Part shown: piece by piece, positions 12,201 through 21,141 of the stretch
How positions within the stretch are numbered: the first letter of the stretch is position 1
Layout: every line of letters begins with the position of its first letter
NCBI GenBank assembly: GCA_010015675.1
Contig: ML976997.1
Location: forward strand, 600,126-627,379
Origin: Byssothecium circinans
Taxonomy: Eukaryota; Ascomycota; Dothideomycetes; Pleosporales; Massarinaceae
Direction: 5' to 3'
Length of the DNA stretch: 27,254 nt
Position numbers and translations under genes: made by a program
Notes under the pieces: model-generated
Databases searched by the model: none
What the model was told of the DNA's origin: nothing
The model's input: the letters and a program-made list of their open reading frames with translations, nothing else

Positions 12201-13639
12201 AGATGTCGCGGGTCGAATTCGCCAGTATAGGCATTGGTGAAGTCCTCATGGAGAAGAAGTTCGTTCCAGATCTCAACAAAGTCGACGCCCTCCAGTCCAA
12301 TAGGTCCATCCAGGCCGAGAAACCTAGTCATGGCTCCGTAGAAGGGATACATGAAGGCATCTCCGTCGAGAGCGGACATTCCGCGTTCGCGAATGAAGCT
12401 GGTGCTGTTGGTAGTATCGCCTCGGACGGCGGCCTCCAAGCTTGGCCAAGCCATGTTCGGTTCTTTTCCGCGGCCAATTATCAGCGAGGCGTAAGGAACT
12501 TTGCTGACGATCTCGCCGACGATGAGAAAGTTGGTCTTGTTGTATCGCGTCGCACATTCACGCTGGTAAGCTGACCATCGAGCATGAACATCGATTGGTG
12601 TTTGAGCAGCTTTATCCATTCTGAACCCGTCGATGTCCAGCATGGCAATTTGCATGCAGGAGAAATGCATGACCTTGTCAAGTACATCATCCCGCCATGT
12701 TCGGAGACGATCTTGCACACCGGCGAATTTAGCGAGCTGAGTTTCCTCAACAGGCACTTCACCAACACCCTTCATATCACCGTACTAGGCCAGAGTCAGC
12801 AATAGTAGAAGCTATGAGATTGAGATAGCTTACCTGATCGAACTCGCTGTCCTTGCAGGGGCGCTTCATCGCGTCCAATACGGTCTGATTGCGGAGAGGA
12901 TATCCATCCGCGCCCCACATTCGCGGGTAGGTGCAGGCCGCAGTCTCGTCATTCCCGATGGCAAAATCGTGATATTGACGAGATGACTTGTAGCGCACGT
13001 CGTACTCGTCCCACTTGAAAGGCGCTGAAGTATTCTCGTTTCCGACCCACTGAAGCAGATCTCCCATGGTACCCAGTGTGTTGTCCAGGACGACGTACAT
13101 GCCGCGACGATGCATCTCAGTGATCAGATTTCTCCAATCTTCGATCTGCCCGTGGTGGTGGTCCAGAAGGGTGAAGTCGAGCGCACCAAAACCGTCACTG
13201 GACCATGGCATATTGATGAAAGGAGTACCGGAAAGGTAGACAGCCTAAACCTATCAGTGATGTTCACAAATGATGGATTTCATCTTACCTTCACGCCCAT
13301 GCCTCGGAGATAGTCTAGATTGTTCATCATGCCCTTTGCGTCGCCGCCGAAACGGAACTGGTTGCTATTCCAGTCATGTTCGAAAGTCGTGCCGTTTGCC
13401 TCATTATTAGTTGGATCCCCATCAACATAACGGTCGAGTGTTAGAACGTAGAACGGAATGCGCCAGTTCTGCGGAGACGGGTGAAACGTGTGGTTCTCCC
13501 ACTCTCCCCAATAGTCAAGGGGATCGGTGGCAGTCTGATTCAAGTTGAGGTTCCAGCCTTCGTGCGTAGGGTCATATCGAAGCGCAAGGGCGGAAAGAAT
13601 AAGACAGAACAGAGACAAAACATTACTAATGACGAACAT
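6208..13639 (-). CDS. AGS1: Alpha-1,3-glucan synthase
   Basis: Polytopic plasma-membrane enzyme that polymerises cell-wall alpha-1,3-glucan. Exons in coding order are 13639-13289, 13244-12834, 12784-9711 and 9625-6208, with introns of 44, 49 and 85 nt. The product is about 2417 aa, the usual family size. Residues 1-20 form a signal peptide (MFVISNVLSLFCLILSALAL). A GH13 amylase-like domain follows, with DIDGFRMDKA (putative nucleophile D311) and VGE (E345). A membrane helix lies near 1069-1092. The cytosolic GT5 synthase domain begins at KIGGLG (K1177), with YHINDYHG (1304-1311), GRWSQQKG (1474-1481) and an E-x7-E motif (E1557, E1565). A Ser/His-rich linker (about 1650-1985) leads to a multi-helix domain (about 1993-2417). 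All landmarks are intact. The splice between exons 3 and 4 is less certain: the only in-phase donor found (GTGAGA) adds about 12 residues after MDDMES compared with the form I expect for the family. The neighbouring SDR gene is divergent, 3.2 kb away. Confidence 0.96.
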
Positions 13640-16600
13640 TGTCGCTGGATCAGATAGAAAGAGAAGGCTTGCTTGGCGCAGTCTATGAGCTCCCTACGAC
13701 GCCTTTATGTTCAAGTCAAGCCTTTCTTTGATGTCATTCATCAGAGACTTCATGGGTGCACCAGGCGGGACGATTCCCTGCCGGTACACGCATTGGCAAG
13801 GCCATGCCCACCTCGATAATTAGAGTACAGAGCCAGGGACCGCTACGTGCAAGTTGAGCGTTTCGATAGGGAATGAGAAAGCAGGGTAGAAAAGTGGAGA
13901 GCGCATGGCCAAGTCAGGAACGTAGACGCATGGTAATCATCGGGGATGCGGTTGATTGCACATTCCTGCCACGCCGCCGCCGTGTGAATGGCAAACCATG
14001 GTCATGTTGAGAGCGCTATCGGGAGCGATCTCTCGGATGTGAAGTCTTTTGCAGAAGGCTCTTCGAATTTCCATAGTGAACCGGGAAGTAGGAGGCGAGG
14101 GCGGCTTGGCGAATAGTGCGTTTTCCGGCAGTGATTTGCGTTATGCCCGCTTGTGGAGGTGCGAGAAACTCTCCGCCCAGGGGGGGATAACACGGGAGCA
14201 AATAAGGTTGACGGGTTGCCGAAGAGGATTTGTGGCGCCAGAGCCTCAATGGCGTGCGTAACGAGCAGGGTATGGCCTGCGTCTCACATGTCGTTATTAT
14301 GATATCGGCATCGGACAAATCCGCGAAGGTTCTCTAGAGAAAAGTTTGCATGCAGGCGATCAAGATTTCCGACGCGCTTGAGAGTCGCATCGGGATGTTC
14401 GCAATCTATAAGCCTGCTAGCTCGTCCAACACAATCCAGACGTCGAACGAGCCGTTAACAGACCAACAATTTCCTTCTCTTGAAATTTGCTTTTGAAGTG
14501 CGCAACGAAGAAAGATGCAGGGTGATGAGGAATGATAATATTAGTCGACGTCGGGGTTCCGTGTGGCACCAGCCCCACAAGTGGAAAATTGTACCTACAG
14601 TAGTACCAGACCAGTCTACGTACTTACCACCTAGCTTGATCCGCCGGTACGCCATCCGGCACGTCCCGCTTCCTGCTTGTTAAGCGCATTGCAAATCATG
14701 ATCCATGTACTGACACAGGTGCAGCTGATAAGCACATGGAGGACCGTGAGGACCAACTGGTGACAGGGGCGCGGTCGAATTGCTGCAACACCACCTTCGC
14801 ACAGCGATAGTTTATCTTGGATGCAACTGCACCATAAGCAGGTGTGGCCATGTTTATCTCGGATCTACATAGCTAATGTGCCCATTATTGGCGCGGTCTC
14901 GGAGGGCGAGTACACCTGCAGCCCAACGTCCTACAGCGCATCGTCCAAATGAGTTGGCACAGATAAGTGGACCTGTATTCAAGTCAAGAGTAGTAAAGAT
15001 CTGTGCAGAGCAAACTTGGGGAGCCGATATGGAATCTGGCCCTGACATAGAACGGTCCGATTCGCAAAGGAGACTGACTTGGCATTGAGAAGGTTCAACG
15101 AAAATATCAAAACAAGTGCAGATGCAGTTGTGATAGCCTCACAATGTGATAGTGGCGGCGTCGGCGGAATTAGTCGTAATGGAGGCCATCCCACACAGTA
15201 CACATGGCAAGATGACTCCAATCAAAGGCGATGGAGGGGTCGCGTAGGCGTTGTGATGCCTCCTCTCGACAAATCCATCGGGGCGTGCGAGAACTGGACG
15301 GCGACCAGATGCGTGAGCATCTTCTAGTTGGTATTGGAGCATATCCTGTCGGTAGCGACATAGGCTACAGACTGATGCGACGGTGAACCTATAGGTCGTA
15401 AAGGTAATTTTGCATTCCGGCCGGCACGTGACCGGGTACTGGTTGAAGCGCATGGCTCTCCACAGATGTAGGTAACAAGGTATCTTATTGCAATTGCCGT
15501 ACAGCAGAGAGATGCGTACAAAGTCGAGGCCGCTGTTGTACAGTTGCGCCCAGCCGGCTGAGCGAAAGAGAAAATGTATGTGACGCTGTCCGATCGATAC
15601 CGCGCAAAAGATTGCATTGAGGGTTAATATACCACAGTGCGGCCAAGCCAGAAGCACTTTGCGGACTTTTATTCGCGTCTTACAAATGCTGATCGCATCT
15701 TCATTGAGCGACAAGATGCCTAGCAATGCGATGCGAAGGCTCTGAAACGAGTACGGCATCTCCAGCGTGCCTACGCGAAGTGTGGGCGGTGCGTGGTTGT
15801 AAATCCGGGGTGCGTTCTGCCATGTTTCAATCTGGGGTCACGGCATCCGGTGTCACTCAACTAGATGAATTGGGATGCAGGTAGAAGCCGGCCGACGCGC
15901 TGGATGTGTCGTGGATATTTCCCGTCGGTGTGTTGCTGCAGCGAGCCGTGGGAGGTGGTGTTACTCGAGCAGTCCATTGCAGCCCAAAAATTCCCACCGG
16001 TCGGAAGGAAGCAATGTAAAGTACGTCGCTTCTCTGACCGGGTCAGGCACAAACTCTAAGCATCGCGGCGCTTTGTTATAAATAGAATATCCTTGATCGA
16101 GGTGGTTTCGACGCGAGGTTATGGAATGGCCATCGATCGGCTGACCCAACGCCAAAAAAGGGCAGACGTGTCTGAAGATTGCAGAGACAAGGCATCTCAC
16201 AGAACATTTGATGGTGGAAAAGGGCTTCTCGGGAGTACAAAATGGCAGCTCGGTGGCAGATGCTGGTGGTTGGGCTTGAAGTGTTGGTGTAAGTGAAGAC
16301 TTGGTGAAGGTGAAAAAATGTCGTCCCATTTTAGCTCAGATGACTAAGCAATCTCGTCACATGTCTACGACTCTGCGGGCAAGGGCGTATCGCCTTCAAC
16401 ACATGTTGCATTTCTTTTACCATCCGGATTTATGAGCGCTTTGCATGTCCGCAATACCCATCGATCTATACCTTCATGCGCCCACATTTGTCAATTGTAC
16501 GAATCATAGATCGCGGAGTTCGGACATAAGCAACGCCATACAAACAGCGTCTTCCAGGGCCTAAAGCCTAAGATTGTTTTCCTATTCGGATATCTTACTG

Positions 16601-16760
16601 ATCTTACCGCCTAGTTATCGTAAAGCTGGGGACCGATTTTGGTAATCCTCACCTTTGCATCTTCATACTTTTACCCATATGGACTGCAAGGCACGGTTTT
16701 AGGAGCTAAGTCCGAACAGGTTCATGACCCTCATATAGCAGATCGAGGCTATTGCGATAG
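13640..16760. other. Long AGS1/SDR divergent intergenic region, no gene recognised
   Basis: About 3.1 kb separating two divergent genes, probably mostly regulatory. The strand next to AGS1 has a pyrimidine-rich leader (just before 13639) and a weak TATA-like ACATAAAGG near 13702-13710. ORFs of up to 206 codons (for example 15139-15759 on the minus strand) have no motif, no membrane pattern and no splice support. I saw no tRNA, no low-complexity array and no transposon ends. A TATAAATA-like word at about 16076-16083 has no gene behind it. Confidence 0.5.
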
Positions 16761-16768
16761 TATATAAA
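16761..16768 (+). promoter_or_regulatory. TATA box of the short-chain dehydrogenase gene
   Basis: TATATAAA sits 80 bp before the ATG at 16848 and is followed by a C/A-rich leader ending in CCCAACATG, a good fungal start context. The spacing fits a TATA-driven promoter, often seen in inducible genes. Confidence 0.65.
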
Positions 16769-16847
16769 GGTCTACGAATTGTAGCAAAATGGATCTCCAC
16801 TACATCCACAAACCTCACATTACCACTCTTCTCAAACACTACCCAAC

Positions 16848-17606
16848 ATGACCACCGACAAGCAAATCATCCTCGTCACTGGCGCCAGCAGCGGCGTCGG
16901 CCTCGAGACATCCTATGCCCTCGCCGCCGCCTCCCCCAACAACCACGTCCTCATGGGCGTCCGCAACCTCACCAAAGGCACTACCTGTCTCAAGGAGCTC
17001 CAATCGCGCAACCCCCCCGGCACCCTCGCCCTCATCGAACTCGACGTCACAATCGACGATTCCATCACCGCGGCCGTCGAGAAAATCGAATCCGACTACG
17101 GACGTCTCGACGTGTTGATCAACAACGCAGGCATCGAAATCAAATCCCCCACCGCCAAACGCGCCGACATGCGCGCCATTTTCGAAACCAACGTCTACGG
17201 GCCCACCCTCCTCACACAAGCCCTAGTTCCCCTTCTCAAAAAGTCCCCAGCGCCAAAAGTCATCAACGTGACCTCCGGGCTCGGGAGTCTCGCCCTTCGC
17301 ACCGATCCGACGCATCACACCTACCATGTCCCGCATACCGTGTACCGCATGAGTAAGAGCGCGCTTAACATGCTGACGGCGTGCCAGCACAAGGAAATGA
17401 AGGAGTGGGGGTGCAAGGTTTGGTGTTATTGTCCGGGGTTCGTGGTGACTAATTTGACGGGCGAGGAGGAGAGGCAGTGGAGGAGTGACTCTGGCGGGGA
17501 GAGTCCGGAGACGAGTGCGACGGGGATTGTGGAGGTTGTGGAGGGGAAGAGGGATGTGGAGGTGGGCTTGTTTATTACTAAGTATGGGGGAAGGCTGGAT
17601 TGGTAG
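16848..17606 (+). CDS. Short-chain dehydrogenase/reductase (classical SDR)
   Basis: Single-exon NAD(P)-dependent oxidoreductase of 252 aa, the normal size for a classical SDR, likely cytosolic because no signal peptide or membrane helix is seen. The Rossmann nucleotide motif TGASSGVG is at residues 11-18, and the structural motif NNAG at 92-95. The catalytic residues are S143 (in VTSGLGS), Y166 and K170 (YRMSK). PG-x-V-x-T after the active site (about residues 195-200) is also standard. R39 at the end of beta-strand 2 (GVRN) hints at NADP preference, an inference. The substrate cannot be read from the sequence. Codon use changes sharply: third positions are nearly all C up to about 17340, then almost entirely G or T to the stop. 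The gene is divergent to AGS1 and has a clear TATA box. Confidence 0.93.
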   Translation: MTTDKQIILVTGASSGVGLETSYALAAASPNNHVLMGVRNLTKGTTCLKELQSRNPPGTLALIELDVTIDDSITAAVEKIESDYGRLDVLINNAGIEIKSPTAKRADMRAIFETNVYGPTLLTQALVPLLKKSPAPKVINVTSGLGSLALRTDPTHHTYHVPHTVYRMSKSALNMLTACQHKEMKEWGCKVWCYCPGFVVTNLTGEEERQWRSDSGGESPETSATGIVEVVEGKRDVEVGLFITKYGGRLDW

Positions 17607-18863
17607 GCTTGTGTTGTGGATATGCTTGAGGTCGCGTGGTGTGGGCTGGGAGGCGGCTTCGTGTAGAGGGTGGAGACTCGCTACTGGTTTTAGTTAAGGA
17701 TGGCGTAGTATGTCGCATGGCCTTATGATATTATATGTAGAATTTTATACCTTGCTGGGTGTATGTGGTTTCATTGTCATGACGTTTCGTGTACCTTACT
17801 TCAACATGACGCCGCTACCATGGTACCATGGTATATTCACGTGCGCCTTCCCGAGCCCTGGAGCTCCCAACCCGCTGGATCGTCCATCTCACATATGTAG
17901 CCACTATACCCCCAAACTCCCCTCACGCCATTTCATAACCACCCTGCGAAGGCTCTTGATACCAGAAACCGCCAACAACAGTGCGTCCAATTAACGAATC
18001 ACCGCCGAAGCCTGCTCTGCGAGCCTGATAGAGCCTGTATCGATAACAGGAGGGCTGGCTTTCAAGTGGACGACTGCACAAATACGCCAGCATCATGTAG
18101 TAAATCTATAGGCGATGGGAAGGCCGTTACATAAGAGGAACGATTGAGTGCGCTGCGTTCTGTCATTATGATCGAGCGAGGGGTCTTGGGGGATGGTGAG
18201 GATTGACGGTTTGGGAAATAGTGCGACAGCATAACTGATACCCATTGGAGTATAAAATGGTTGATGAGGTGTTAGTTGCCTTCTTACTCCCTCAATTGGG
18301 AACGCATGACTGCATTGAACCACTACAAATCATAATTAGGTAATCACAATGTTTTCGTAGAGCTCGTTCAAATAATCGGAACTCCAAAACTCTATCTTCG
18401 GACCGTATGTGGCTATTAATAATAAGGCCTGAGGGTAAAGCATACGTACGAGGTTTGCACGGGTTGTGGCGTTGAAATTAAGCAACTTACGGTAGTGTTG
18501 AGCTTAGGTATGATAAAGTACTTCCTATCATTTACGCACAAGCTGCTTTTTACATGGATGGATTAGAACTTTACATCGACAATATAGGAAGCCTCCATTA
18601 CCATCCCACAAATCCGAATTTTTTAACAAAAACAAAAACAGCGTACCTTAACCATCCCCCAACGCGTTCGCAAACTACCTTACCTCCCAGTCCCCAGAGA
18701 ACCCACCGACCACATCTTCTTTCCCCATCCACACTCGTCTTCCAACCCACCACAAGCCAATATCCCAACAACATTTCCGCAACGCCGATCCCCGCAAAGC
18801 TCTCCCAGGCCCTCGACGCGTACCGATACTATCGGAACGCCTCGAAGATCAAGTTCTTCCACA
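17607..18863. other. Intergenic region, no confident gene
   Basis: It holds the SDR 3' flank, an 18-bp perfect palindrome at 17816-17833 and AT-richer sequence around 18330-18620. Small ORFs on both strands (about 60-116 codons) have no recognisable features. From about 18655 to 18863 the + strand becomes C-rich and G-poor, like a fungal 5' leader, just before the small candidate ORF at 18864. Confidence 0.4.
17816..17833. repeat. 18-bp perfect palindrome
   Basis: TACCATGGTACCATGGTA equals its own reverse complement and also reads as overlapping copies of TACCATGGTA. It lies about 210 bp past the SDR stop. It could be a dimeric protein-binding site or chance. Confidence 0.7.
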
Positions 18864-19094
18864 ATGAACACAATGCACACAAAGGACGGAAAATCTATCT
18901 CTAACGCGTTTCCACGATTTCCGCCAGCTGAGGATGAAAGCGCTCGCCCAGTACTGCATCCGTCGTTGAAGGAGAATGCGAAGTGTTTAATGTTCTTCTG
19001 CATCGTCGCTGGAATGTGTATCATCATTTACCTGCAGCCTATTTCCACAGCCCAACTGCCCGAAAGTGACCGCTGCTCCCAGGACGTCCCCTAA
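18864..19094 (+). CDS. Candidate small single-helix membrane protein (hypothetical)
   Basis: A 76-codon ORF opening MNTMHTKDGKSISNAF. The start has a good fungal context (TTCCACAATG) and follows about 200 bp of C-rich, G-poor leader-like sequence. One hydrophobic segment, CLMFFCIVAGMCIIIYL (about residues 41-57), could span a membrane. The short tail after it is polar and contains a single cysteine. No family is recognised and there is no intron. Length alone does not exclude chance, and an overlapping ORF of 115 codons lies on the other strand. I keep it as a weak candidate only. Confidence 0.3.
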   Translation: MNTMHTKDGKSISNAFPRFPPAEDESARPVLHPSLKENAKCLMFFCIVAGMCIIIYLQPISTAQLPESDRCSQDVP

Positions 19095-19417
19095 GTCTCT
19101 TGAACGGTATTACGGGAGGGAGAATTGTATGGCGTAGACTTCCTCTTTCTTGTGTGCTGGGGATGGAAATAGTGGAAATGAAAATAATCGTCAAACTCTG
19201 TACCAACAGTCTGTCATTCTAGTTCTACATGGCAAAACTATGCTTCGCAAGCCCTACATTCGTCGATGCTTCGGATGCGTCGGGCGGGTGTGCCCCGTAC
19301 GGTGATCTCTACAGCGTTTTTCCTCCACCACATCACACCGCATTCTTACCATACCATCGCAGAACTAAAACTACACAAACCCTACCCAAAAGGAGTTATC
19401 CAAATGATTACAACACA

Positions 19418-20557
19418 TCACTCCTTACCACCACCGATCCGTTTAGATACAATCTCCTTCTCCCGCTCCCTCAACAGCGCATCAAGCCCATCAATTATCT
19501 CATCCAATTCCTTCGCCATACTCTCCCAAGCCGGGCCCTCTTCGCTCGCACCTGAAATATATAAGTAGCGAGCCATATAACTTATCATTACCCTTACCTC
19601 TCGCGTCTCCTGCTTTACCTCGTGGAAGATGGCCCTCGGCCAGCCCTTGAGTTGGCCCAAGTCCTCGTCTCGAGTCTTGCCGGGTTCGGCTCGCTCGTCG
19701 CGGATGGGGCGGAGGAAGGTTAGGAGCGGGATTGGTGTGTCTAGCTCGCGCTTTAGTTGGTGGATAGTGCAGTTTTGCCTGCCGCAGACGGCGCAGGCGC
19801 GGCAGAGGGGGCACGGGAGCCGGTAGGTGTCGTATCGGTCCCCCGGGGAGAGTGGAGAGAGCGGTGCACGGCGCCGCCATTCCTCGAGGCATGTGTAGCC
19901 GAATATGTGGCCGCAGGGGAGTCCTGTAGGATAGTGAGCGGGCGTCTTGTGGACATGACCGCAGGCGAGCCTTTTCCAGGTAGCGACGGCGGGTACGAAA
20001 GCCTCGGTGCATAGCGTGCATCTATCTTCTGCCTTCTCGGCGGCCTGCTCGAGGGTCAGTTTCTTGAATGAAACGCCGAAGATCCAGAGTTGGTCTTGGT
20101 CGTGGTCGAGGTTCTCGGGAAGGAAGATATAGTGCTTCCATTTTTGGAAGAAGGCATCTGATGTCTTGAAGGCGCTCTCGTAGGACTCATCGGGGGAAAG
20201 GGTGATGCATGCTGAAGTAAAGAGGGCTTCGCTGGGGAGGAGGCGGTAGGGGTGTTTGAGCATGAGTTGGTGGACCCAGTTGTGGAAGTCGACGGGGGTG
20301 AGGAAGGTGGAAAAGGAGAGGGTCGTGGTGCATTCGCTGAGAGTCCCATCTTGCATATGTTGCGTGAAGAGCGGGCTGGGGGTAGGGCTTGAGAGCTCGG
20401 ATATGGCGATGTCGAGGCGTTGGGAGAAGTTAGTGATGGCTGTGCATACGTCGCAGTCGGTGTGTGTGATGGGGTGGAGACGCCTGAGGTGGGAGTGGAG
20501 CGTGATGAGCGCTGGTGTGGTTTGACTACTGGTTTGGGTGGGTTGAGCCCCGGCCAT
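19418..20557 (-). CDS. RING-finger-like protein with C-terminal coiled coil
   Basis: Predicted intracellular zinc-binding protein of 379 aa, possibly an E3 ubiquitin ligase; its target is unknown. I start it at 20557 (context ACAACCATGG, about 85 bp after a TATA box) rather than at the in-frame ATG at 20749, which would add 64 residues of leader-like sequence. The zinc region runs from C180-x2-C183 through C199-G-H201, C215-G-H217, C223 and C249-x2-C252, then further cysteines in CRACAVCGRQNC. The CGH unit occurs twice, and the position after CGHIF, where a RING normally has its fifth ligand, is glycine, so this is a variant RING. The last 50 residues (KELDEIIDGLDALLREREKE) form a likely coiled coil. 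A 46-nt GTAAGG..TTTCAG intron-like segment near the 3' end would shift the frame and destroy that helix, so I leave it unspliced. Confidence 0.75.
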   Translation of the reverse strand: MAGAQPTQTSSQTTPALITLHSHLRRLHPITHTDCDVCTAITNFSQRLDIAISELSSPTPSPLFTQHMQDGTLSECTTTLSFSTFLTPVDFHNWVHQLMLKHPYRLLPSEALFTSACITLSPDESYESAFKTSDAFFQKWKHYIFLPENLDHDQDQLWIFGVSFKKLTLEQAAEKAEDRCTLCTEAFVPAVATWKRLACGHVHKTPAHYPTGLPCGHIFGYTCLEEWRRRAPLSPLSPGDRYDTYRLPCPLCRACAVCGRQNCTIHQLKRELDTPIPLLTFLRPIRDERAEPGKTRDEDLGQLKGWPRAIFHEVKQETREVRVMISYMARYLYISGASEEGPAWESMAKELDEIIDGLDALLREREKEIVSKRIGGGKE

Positions 20558-21141
20558 GGTTGTGGTGTAGAGCCCGGTTGATGGGGGATGGCTGTGGGGG
20601 AGAGAAGTGTTATATGCGTTGGGGTGGAATGTTGACCAACATTTATACATGGGGGCTTGAGCGTACCACGTGAGTGATAAGGTGAATCGAAACGTTTCTT
20701 CACAATGCAGTTCGGTTTGCTTTAAGATTCTCGACACGCGCATACACAAAGCTGAGACATTGGAAACCTTACTATACCTTAGGAAGATGCATTGTGTTGT
20801 ATAGAAGCTGGGCGATTGGACGTGATGTCCGCTGGCAGAACTCTCTTACTTCACCAAGAGCCATCGTGAGGTTGGATTGGTGTTGACCTTCAGTCGTCCA
20901 CTACGTCATTGCCTGCTCTTTCCCTTACCGCCATCCCACCTGCGACTTCCCTTTCCCACTTCTGCTTCTGCTCCTGCCATTCTAAGCACGCTGCGTCGGC
21001 AACAACTTCATCCGCTCCGTCCAGTCTTCGCGACTCCAATTCTCCCCCGGGCTTGCCTACATCTCTCTCTCCCACACCATCGCCGTCTCCACACACCGCG
21101 CCATCGAGAGAACGTGCCGCGACTGCGTACAACTTCCGAAC
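20558..21141. promoter_or_regulatory. Shared divergent promoter region of the RING-like and chitinase genes
   Basis: 584 bp separate the two divergent start codons. The half next to the chitinase (about 20880-21140, + strand) is strongly C/T-rich, as in many fungal leaders, and lacks a clear TATA box. Common regulation of the two genes is possible but not shown. Confidence 0.4.
20641..20648 (-). promoter_or_regulatory. TATA-like box of the RING-like gene
   Basis: The minus strand reads TGTATAAATG here, about 85 bp before the chosen ATG at 20557. This supports the shorter gene start. Confidence 0.5.

Noticed and set aside
15139..15759. 206-codon minus-strand ORF in the AGS1/SDR spacer
   Set aside because: No domain, signal peptide or convincing membrane pattern; cysteine- and arginine-rich composition typical of chance ORFs; no splice-linked neighbours.
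19540..19600. 46-nt intron (GTAAGG..TTTCAG) in the RING-like gene
   Set aside because: Good splice consensus, but removal shifts the frame and ends the protein before the convincing coiled coil; kept only as an alternative.
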